DNA of 64,000 bases from Narthecium ossifragum. Lineage: Eukaryota; Streptophyta; Magnoliopsida; Dioscoreales; Nartheciaceae. The stretch is taken from positions 14,460,290 through 14,524,289 of the forward strand of contig OY986965.1 in assembly GCA_963920575.1 (NCBI GenBank), in the 5' to 3' direction. This document shows positions 56,747 to 64,000 of the stretch, in pieces (the first letter of the stretch is position 1; each line of letters begins with the position of its first letter). The notes under the pieces are model-generated. The model was not told where the DNA came from and did no database searches. It was given only the letters and a program-made list of their open reading frames with translations. The position numbers and the translations under genes were made by a program.

Positions 56747-58554
56747 AATTCTCCCACACTTAGCTTTTGCTCGTCCTCGGGCAAAACTAAAATTCACTCT
56801 ACTCAAGATATCAAGGTTGCAACACCATCAGCAAAGAACAATCAAGCTCTTCACAAAACTCATAACACGTCATGAACAAACATTTTTAGACAACTTAAAA
56901 ATCAATCAATAAGCATTTTCACTTGAATATGGAGCATGCTAAATATGTAGACCCTCACGGAAATTAACACTCAACTCTCATGTGTTTGAAGGGTATGTAT
57001 TTCACTCAAATTCATTCCAATGAAAATGATCTACCATAAGCTTGCATATCTTCTCATTCTCCACCACTAGAATGACATGCATAACATGAATCATAAGGAC
57101 TTCAAAAGGTTGTAATGGGGTCTAGGATCAAGGTGGGAAATATTTGGGAATGTAGCTCACAAGCCAATGGAACTAATGGAGCAAAAAGGCATTAATAAGA
57201 CATGTACAACCAATCACTCCATTCAGCAACTTCTTCAATTTGGTTTCAACATACTCAAACCGTATAGCATTACGACCTTGGCAAAGAGATTGTTCAAAGG
57301 AATACTTCTTACTGACATAGTGAACAATCTTTTGCAAAAACTTCCACCTTTGTAGAAATCATACATAGACATACCCCTTTTTTGGAGTATTAGGAGGATT
57401 CATAAACACATTTTGTAACATGAGAACAATTTACTCCTTCACTTTCTTCTTTCTTTCTTTTTTTTTTTTCAAATATAGCCATACCACAAATCCAAACACC
57501 CCCACACTTGAACTTTCGCACCCATACATGTCATAATGATGATCAATGCTCCACTAGTTTTATGGCTTGGGTAACGGAAATATTTTTCAGGTTTAGGGCT
57601 TGTAATGTGGGTTCACAATGAAGTCAATAAAGCTCAAAGGTGTTTAGCAAAAGAATTTAAGCACAAGGTAGGCTATTTGGCTTATGTAGCTGATAACAAA
57701 GATGGCCTTAATCATGTTCATGTATACATGTGTCAATGTGACCTTAAATAGAATCAAAGCAAGTTCTAGAGAAACAAATCCATGGAAGAATATCTCTCAT
57801 GAAAGAAAATAGTGAGACTGAAATGAATGTATCAGTCTAGAGGTTCAAAATCTCACCGGCTTTTGTCTACTCACTTAGTCACTACCATCTCAAGGAAAAT
57901 AACTCAACTAATTAATTCTAAGTCGCAAAATTACTCATTCAATCATGTTATGAATATATTAAGCTTAACTAATTCTTGCTCATGGCAAATGCAACCTAGA
58001 TCTCCTAGATCTCCTCCCCCACACTTGAAACTGATATTGTCCTCAATGTAAGGTGGAATGCAAAGAAAAGGTAAATATAACTAAAATGGAAATGCGAAAA
58101 TAAAAAGAGAAAGGAACGAACTCTCCTTGGGTTGCCTTCCAAGCAGCGCTTTTGTTTATGAGTTGCACAGGAATGGTTCACTGCATGTCTGGGTGAATTC
58201 TTCATGTATCACAGGGGGTACTCAATCACCTACAAAGCAAAAGCAAAGTAAAGCAAAACAAAAGCAAACATGCATGCACACAACCTAAAAATAATTCAAG
58301 TACTCTTAAGCACACAAGAAAGTAAATAAAGCAAACTAAACTACTATATACAATAGAAAAAGTTTTAATCGTACCCTTGGTGGCCGTTCTCTAGCACGAT
58401 GGTATGCAAAATCAATGGATGCCATAATATGGATATTTAACCTCAATAGTGCCACCAAGGTTAATTTAGCATATATACGAATCCAAGTGGCATATTTCAA
58501 AAATGAAAACTAGCTTTTCCCTTCTAACACTAGTAAACAAGATAGCTAGATCTC
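56747..58554 (-). other. A1-derivative 3' UTR
   Basis: Closely follows the A1 3' UTR: polypurine tract 56747-56764, hairpin TTTTGC...GCAAAA 56765-56786, T-rich tract near 57454-57470, hairpin ACATTG-AGGA-CAATAT (58034-58049, one imperfect pair) with G-run, and the post-pol block near 58130-58150. The part 58160-58554, next to the ORF, has no counterpart in A1 and shows nothing recognisable. Confidence 0.8.
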
Positions 58555-59586
58555 TTAAACAGAAATACTTATCATCATGGTGATCAAGAAGAAAGGGTCA
58601 ACATTATGCTCAACTATAATCGAATCATCCATTGATCTATTGATAATGTCGTCGTTCACATTGTCAAAGATGTCAAGATCACATGATCGAAAATAAATCC
58701 GTCGAGATATGAAATTATCTACTAAGGTCATCTCCTTTTTAACCACTAATGAAGATGAGATAGTCACAGGAAATATACCTCGCGGCGTAACAGGAATGCT
58801 TTCAACTTCAGCTAGAGGAGGTTCTTCGAATAAGTGCTCCTTGTGTTCTCGGCGGTCGATTGGCCTAGACTGGACAGCTTCTTCATCTGTATTTTGTAGA
58901 AATTCCCCCGAAGCATCTCCAACCGCAGCAGTCAGTGAAATATCATCATTAATTTCATGAACCGACAAAGAATCACAAGTATTATGACATATATCATTAT
59001 CATCAGAAACAAAAGCATCACAAGTATTATCATTACAAGCATGAGGTATAGAATCATATCTATCAACTTTTTTATCAAAAGAGTGACTCACATTAACTTG
59101 GTCAATTATTAGTGGCTCTTGTTGCATTTATGACTGAGCAATGAAGGGGTTCTCAGTTTTGTCACGTTCCCTAGAAAATCTTTCCTCCCAAGAATTACGC
59201 ATTTCTCTTGAGGAATTAGTATTTTCTTCCATTACCTTCAGAATCTTTTCCAAAGATGGCTCTGGCTGTGACTGAGCAATGAAGTGGTTCTCAGTTCTGT
59301 CACGTTCCCTAGAAAATCTTTTCTCAGCCCAAGAATTACGCATTTCTCTAAAGGAATTATTATTTTCTTCAATTACCTTCAGAATCTCTTCCAAAGATGG
59401 CTCTTGTTGTGCTTGAAACTGCCAACTAGGGTAGGTATGATCTCTAAAATCCGAATTATAAGAATATGAATATGAATCATAGGCCGGGTTTGAGAAACCA
59501 TATGTGTCATTATTGTAAACGGGTCCATAACCAAAAGGCAAATCATCATTCCATATGTCACCCGGTGGCATATTATAATTGGCCAT
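58555..59586 (-). pseudogene. Acidic repeat-containing ORF of unknown function
   Basis: One minus-strand frame from ATG at 59584-59586 to a stop at 58555, interrupted by a single TAA (59128-59130) that directly precedes an in-frame ATG (59125-59127). Part 1, 152 residues: Tyr/Asn/Pro-rich N-terminus (MANYNMPPGDIWNDDLPFGY) followed by two copies of a roughly 45-residue repeat with EPSLEEILKVIEENNNSFRE and a basic RFSRERDRTEN tail, predicted helical. Part 2, 190 residues: acidic, rich in Asp/Ser/Val, hydrophobic end. The repeat context suggests the stop replaced a Gln codon. No zinc knuckle, protease, RT or integrase motif. I do not recognise the family. The ORF sits exactly where gag starts in A1, after the primer site. 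Confidence 0.8.
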
Positions 59587-59671
59587 ACATTCAAACCATA
59601 GAAACTATATGAATTTTTTTTCTTTCATGAAAATAAAGATCACTATAAGCACAAAAATTAACTAGAATCAC

Positions 59672-59689
59672 TCCCCGGCAACGGCGCCA
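59672..59689 (-). other. Primer-binding site, tRNA-Asp (A1 derivative)
   Basis: TCCCCGGCAACGGCGCCA on the plus strand, exact complement-side sequence of plant tRNA-Asp, identical to the A1 site, 5 bp from the LTR. Confidence 0.95.
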
Positions 59690-59694
59690 AAATT

Positions 59695-61215
59695 TGATGT
59701 GCTGTCGCAGGCACTCAAAAATAAAACCAATACTCTTTAAGATAAATGTAGTAGTGCGAGTACGAGTCGATCCCACGAAGAGTGTTTAGCCTAGTTTTGT
59801 ACTAAGTGAACAAAGATAGGGGGGTTTTAAACGTGAGGAAAACAGTAAAGAAATAATCTAAAACGAAGAAACAAGTTGAATCAAGAGAACAAACCTTGGT
59901 CTGAGTCAACATCCACCATCGGAATCCAACAACTGATCATAGATGCAAGTATCAATCAATTCATACCATGAATATTCACCGTTCAAATTAAATTCGAATC
60001 TCTCCTCAATCATAGTTAATTAGAAACAAGTGATCTAATTAACCCTAACTACTAAACAACCTAAGACAAGCGCTGTAGGTTTAATCTAGTAGAAGCCTTA
60101 AGAATAGGGAGATCGATGAAGCTAAACAACACAAGCACAAGCGGTTGCATTTAATCTAGTCAAATATTCTTCCTAAGACCTAACAATATCTGAAACGCAG
60201 TAGATTATTAAACCCTAGTTGCTTCGCAGATTAGAGGGATCAAACAATTCCGAATTTGATATCCAACCTAGCAGTAGATCACAATGAATAATAAACTAGT
60301 AGCGCTCCTAGCAATTAGACAAGACAATCATGAATATTTAATAACAGAAGAACATTCAATACTCATCTATAAACTGAACAATAAAAATAAATTAGATCTC
60401 ACAGTTTTATTGATTCCAAGGTTTCAGTCTCCTCAACCAAGGATCAAGATTTAGCCACGCAAGGCCATCGAGAACAATCCTCAAAAGATTCCAATAAATA
60501 AGATAAAACCTAGAAAATATATAAAGGAGGAGAAAGAGCAGCCAAAAGTGTCCAAGAATCCCCCCTCAAACTCTAGAAAGAGTCCTATTTATAGCCTTAA
60601 GTGTATCCAACTTCGGATTAGATCACAATCGTTGATTTTCTTCACTAGGAAAGTCCGATCGATCGAACTATGGGTGCTGGATCGATCGGATGCGTTAAAA
60701 TCCTTCGTCTATGGGTATTCTCGAGTCCGATCGATCGAACTTTAGGTGTCCGATCGATCGGACCCCATAGGATGGATAGATGGATCGATCGGGCTTAGTT
60801 CAGCCGAAAAATATATGTTCTGTCACGTTTCTGCATAGTCCGATCGATGGGACTCTGGGTGTCGGATCGATCGGACGTTCCAGCGTATTACTGTTCTGCC
60901 ATCCAGACTGCGCCATCGGTACTAAAATTGCCGTAACTTCCTCTAGGAAACTTGGAATCACAAACCGTAAAATTCTCCAGAAACTAGACTACAAGAGCTT
61001 TCCAACCATATATGGCACATCATCTGGTTCTTCATGAGCAGGTACAGATTAATCTTTAAAGTTGATCCATGCACTCTTTTCAGCTTCTTTTCGACTTAAA
61101 GACTTCAATTGCATTCTAAATCAAAATATAAGAATAATGAGTGTATTTAGGAACTAAATAAGCATAGGAGACTAAGTATTAAGGGATAAAAATATAACAT
61201 TATGCATCATCATCA
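59695..61215 (-). repeat. A1-derivative 5' LTR, complete
   Basis: 1521 bp, TGATGTGCTGTCGCAGG to GCATCATCATCA. TATA box on the minus strand (TATTTATA near 60587-60594), palindrome array 60655-60876, shared U3 module about 60900-61105. All A1 landmarks are present. Confidence 0.95.
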
Positions 61216-61334
61216 AATTCTCCCACACTTAGCTTTTGCTCGTCCTCGGGCAAAACTAAAATTCACTCTACTCAAGATATCAAGGTTGCAACGCCATCAA
61301 CAAAGAACAATCAAGCCCTTCACAAAACTCATGA
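61216..61334 (-). other. Extra A1 polypurine tract/3' UTR fragment beyond the 5' LTR
   Basis: Nearly identical to 56747-56865, the sequence next to the other LTR, including the TTTTGC...GCAAAA hairpin (61234-61255). Its presence outside the 5' LTR means that LTR also once acted as a 3' LTR, as in a tandem LTR-internal-LTR-internal array. It ends abruptly at 61334 against A3 LTR sequence. Confidence 0.9.
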
Positions 61335-61998
61335 ATATGGTTTTATTGTTAATACATTTGAAGGAACAGAGTTCCCTTGACGTACTTTCAGTCCTACATG
61401 ATTTCTGTGATTGATTGTAGAGATTTATGATATGGTTTTCATGAAGTTATTGGTTTGCCTTTGAGATAAGCTATGCTACGCGAAGATAGGTTGTGCCAAG
61501 ATCATTAGAAGTAGTATAATTTAAGGTAATCGTAGGACCAAAGACAATCTATGCCAAGCAAAGATAGGTTATGTCGTTGGGAACATTCACTTTATTTTAG
61601 AGATTCATGTGAGCTTGTAGCCATATGATCCATAATGCTGAGAGAAAGGAACAAGATGATAACTAGAGAAGACTAATAATGAAACTAGGGTGGATTGAGT
61701 AATTCCTAAGTAACTACTCCATTGATTCAAATTGATCAAGCTTTTTATTTCTTTTCTTTATTAGTTTAGATAACTCTATTCTATCTTTGATTCTTTTCTT
61801 TAGTTTTAGGGTTTCAAGAATTGATTTCAGTTTCCAACGTTTTCAATGTGGATCGACTCCCGACTTTACCGTTATCCTACCTAGTAGTGTAGTGATTGAA
61901 TAAGGATTATAAATTTAATATTTGATTGAGTTTGTAATGTTTTGACGACACGTTCGCGAGCGATCAATCGGACCGGGTTGGAGGAATGGGTCCTCACA

Positions 61999-63197
61999 CT
62001 TAAGCTCGATTTCATCTACCCTAATGACATGAGACGGGTCCGTGTGATACTTCCGCAATCTCGACACATGGAATGTCGGATGCACAGCTAACTTGTACTG
62101 AGGAAAATTCAGGCGGTAAGCTACCTCGCCAATCCTCAAAAGAATCTCGAACGGCCCGACAAACCTCGGCGCCAACTTACCACCTCTGCCAAACCTAACT
62201 GACCCTCTGTACGGCGATGCTCCCGGGAACACTCTGTCGCCGACTGCAAACTCTAGCGGTCGTCGCCTCTGATCTGCATAACTGTTCTACCGGCTCTGAG
62301 CAGTCAGAAGTCTTTGTCTGATCTGTACTAGCCTCTCCGATGACGGCCTGACGATGTCTGGACCGGTCAGTGGTGCCTCTCCAACCTCTGTCCAGCACAC
62401 TGGGGAACGACACGGCCTAGCGTACAACACCTCGAAAGGTGCTACTCCAAGACTTGATTGGTAGTTGTTGTTGTAGGCGAACTCCACCAAGAAAACGTGC
62501 TCCTCCTAGCTGCCTCCGGCATTGAGGACACATGCCCGCAGCATGTCCTCTAAGATCTGGATCGTCCGATCTGACTGCCCGTCTGTCTGCGGATGAAATG
62601 CCGTGCTGAAGGTCAGGAGTGTGCCGACTGCCTCCTGAAAGCCTCGCTAGAACCTGCTGGTGAACCTGGGGTCATGCTCTGACACAATAGACACTGGAAC
62701 TCCGTGCAGTCTGACTACCTCTCTGATGTACAAACTGCCCAACCTGTCTGTCGAGTCTGTTTTCCGCATAGGTAGGAAGTGCGCCGATTTGGTCAATCGA
62801 TCTACGATGACTGAAATCGCGTCATCCCCACTAGGAGATATTGGTACCCCGGTCACGAAGTCCATTGTGATGTGCTCTCACTTCTACTCAGCTAGTGAAA
62901 GGGGCTGAAGTAACCCTGGAGTTCGCTGGTGCCCTGCCTTGACCTTTTGACAGGTAAGGCAGCGCGATACGAACTCCGTCACTACCCTCATCATCCCGCA
63001 CCACCAGAACTGCCGCCACAGGTCCTGGTACATCTTGGTACCCCCGGGATGAACTGCAAAGCGAGAGTGATGAAACTCTCATAGGACGTCCTCTCACAGA
63101 ACTAGATCTGCCGGAACCATTACTCTGCCTCTGAATCGTAGCCCTACGTCAGATGATACTGTCTAGTCCCCGCCTGCGCCCTCCGTGCATGCCGATG
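61999..63197 (-). pseudogene. C4 (Tekay-like) integrase, degraded
   Basis: Minus strand, from right to left: zinc-binding region with FHHSRFAVHPGGTKMY and CLTCQKVKAGHQ (about 62930-63085), core MDFVTGVPISP (first Asp), IVSEHDPRFTSRF, VEFAYNNNYQSSLGVAPFEVLY, CRSPVCWTEVGEAPL, and the C-terminal GKLAPRFVGPFEIL and VHPTFHVSRLRKYHTDPSHV. This motif set is that of Tekay/Del-like elements. The frame has several breaks. At two places a Trp codon appears changed to TAG (near 62653 and 62508), and the usual SDRD motif reads SEHD, so the second catalytic Asp is lost. The left end joins the tail at 53144 across the inserted LTR. RT and RNase H would lie to the right but are cut off by another C4 LTR. Confidence 0.88.
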
Positions 63198-63512
63198 TGT
63201 CACGTCCTGATCCGCGAAGGTCCAACCGGGCCGGGCGATGCGAACCAGAATCTAACTAAAGGCGAAATAATTTTGACGAGGGTTCCCACTAGCTTTCTGA
63301 TTTTCCTAAACAATTCATAAGCATCCTTATTTAACAATAATTCCAAACCTCAATAATATAATAAGATAAATTTAAATCCTCAAAAGGGTTTACATTAATG
63401 TACATCACACTCCCGTAGGAGGCTAACTAAAACAAAAGGTAAAACAGATGATCACCGCTCCTCAAGCACCTTCAGACGGCGCCACGCCACTAAACACTTG
63501 CCCGGTAGGTGA
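63198..63512 (-). repeat. C4 LTR, 3' end only
   Basis: TGTCACGTCCTGATCCGCG and the following 300 bp match 38059-38385 of the reference LTR. It is inserted in the C4 integrase; CGATG at 63193-63197 would be the target duplication. It is cut by the next LTR within the CCCGGTAGG block. Confidence 0.85.
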
Positions 63513-64000
63513 TGTTGCTCAAATGTGTCACGTACAGCGGTCGTGGTGCAGTACAACATAAGAGAGGTCGAACTCACAGAGAGACAAGCAGAAAATATCC
63601 AAAACACAAATAACAATGAATTGAAGACAAACAAGAACTTAAGAATTAACTAAATTAGATCAAAGGATTTAATTATAATGTAAGGTTAACTAAAGATATC
63701 GGGATTTTGATAAGGGTAGGCTTTAGGAATCACTTCACTCGGATTTAGGTTCTTTTTCTACCAACGGTTCATATAATACTCGGTTAAGGGATTCACATCC
63801 CAATCACCTTAACCGGAAGATATAGAATTATGAATCTGATAAAATATAAATGTCTCTTTCTATGTTTGGTTCTTCTCGTTGTAACCCTAACTCTGTCCTA
63901 CCATATCCTAAGAATACACGATACCGGCTGTCACTACAAGCAACGCATAGCAAAGATTCCTCGAAATAGAGCCCCAACCTTGTCTTACCATATCCCTAAG
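63513..64000 (-). repeat. Unclassified LTR at right edge
   Basis: Begins TGTTGCTCAAATGTGTCACG inside the C4 LTR (start could be 63510). The first lines (GTGGTGCAGTACAACATAAG, GAGGTCGAACTCACAGAG) and the following AT-rich text resemble in style the reversed 3' end of A-type LTRs, with the GTGCGAGTACGAGTCGATCC line replaced. It runs off the window, so family and far end are unknown. Confidence 0.45.

Larger units (their letters stand above)
55951..61334 (-). mobile_element. Non-autonomous A1 derivative carrying an unrelated ORF
   Basis: In minus orientation: 5' LTR 59695-61215, tRNA-Asp primer site 59672-59689, a 343-codon frame with one stop (59586-58555), A1-type 3' UTR with both hairpins, polypurine tract, 3' LTR 55951-56746. 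LTRs, primer site and 3' UTR belong to A1, but gag, protease, RT, RNase H and integrase are all absent and replaced by the ORF. The shared parts of the LTRs differ at only about five positions by eye, so this is the youngest insertion I could gauge. To the right of the 5' LTR a second copy of the polypurine/3' UTR start follows (61216-61334), cut off there; hence no target duplication is seen on that side. Confidence 0.88.
55555..61966 (+). repeat. A3-like solo LTR, split by the A1 derivative
   Basis: Left part 55555-55950 starts TGAAGAGTCACTAAAT and reaches a TATA-like ACCTATAAGAAGG (near 55932), about 377 bp in. The right part 61335-61966 matches the 3' half of the A3 LTR at 8030-8676 and ends GCGAGCGATCA. 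Flanks GTCGG (55550-55554) and ATCGG (61967-61971) differ by one base. Its U3 has little similarity to the other A3 LTR, so it may be a separate subfamily. Confidence 0.7.
53145..61998 (-). repeat. C4 LTR inserted into C4 pol, itself split
   Basis: TGTCACACCCTGACCC at 53145 and GGGTCCTCACA ending at 61998. The flanks CTCAA (53140-53144) and CTTAA (61999-62003) fit a target duplication with one later change, and the integrase reading continues across the site. Pieces 53145-55554 and 61972-61998. Palindromes at about 55197-55310. The insertion 55555-61966 lies about 30 bp from its end. Confidence 0.82.

Overview
This window reads as nuclear, gene-poor heterochromatin of a flowering plant. I see no host gene, rRNA, tRNA or CRISPR array. 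Almost every stretch longer than 300 bp can be assigned to LTR retrotransposons of the Ty3/gypsy type, stacked inside one another. The plant assignment rests on Athila-type gag-pol, a tRNA-Asp primer site, Tekay-like (Del-type chromovirus) integrase and plant-style TATA promoters. The species cannot be named from the sequence. I use working family names: A1, A2 and A3 are three related Athila-like families; C4 is a Tekay-like family with LTRs running TGTGAGGACC...GTGACA; C5 has LTRs TGATACGAG...CTCGTATCA and a tRNA-iMet primer site; C6 is a short LTR related to the 3' end of C4.

Layout. 1-3300: minus-strand A1 remnant (3' UTR, integrase with its core deleted) next to a truncated A1 LTR. 3301-8676: plus-strand 3' part of an A3 element (3' UTR, polypurine tract, 3' LTR), interrupted by a solo A2 LTR (4965-6471). 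8677-9353: minus-strand protease/RT fragment of an A2 relative. 9355-13652: two C4 LTR pieces meeting head to head. 13653-52863: one minus-strand C4 3' LTR blown apart by a solo A1 LTR (13842-15307), a C5 element (15342-41742), a C4 LTR containing another C4 LTR (42305-50840) and a small copia-like insertion (about 51060-51635). The C5 element itself holds a C4 solo LTR (15973-19238, with a C6 solo LTR inside), a gag-only A2 element (19851-36959) and another C4 solo LTR (38059-40386). The A2 element is split in its gag by the best-preserved element of the window, a full A1 copy (23560-33834). 52864-63197: pol tail and integrase of the C4 element that owns the big 3' LTR, split by another C4 LTR (53145-61998), which holds an A3-like solo LTR (55555-61966), which holds a non-autonomous A1 derivative (55951-61334). 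63198-64000: a further C4 LTR cut by an unclassified LTR running off the edge.

The nesting is supported by 5-bp target-site duplications that I could read directly: GTGGC, CCGGC, CTAAC, CATAT, GATCA, GGTTG, AGAGG, TACTC, GGTTT and CTGTG are exact; two more have one mismatch.

How the parts work together. The full A1 copy shows the complete enzyme set (gag, protease, RT, RNase H, integrase) but is broken by one frameshift and one stop. Two other elements carry intact cis signals without enzymes and would depend on such relatives: the A2 element (gag plus protease only) and the A1 derivative, whose single ORF is not gag-pol but an acidic protein with an internal repeat. The most interesting signals are this unusual ORF; two kinds of RNA hairpin conserved with compensatory changes next to G-rich tracts in the 3' UTRs of A1, A2 and A3; and arrays of the palindrome CGATCGATCG (or close variants) shared by otherwise unrelated LTR families, with unit gain or loss visible between the two LTRs of one element.
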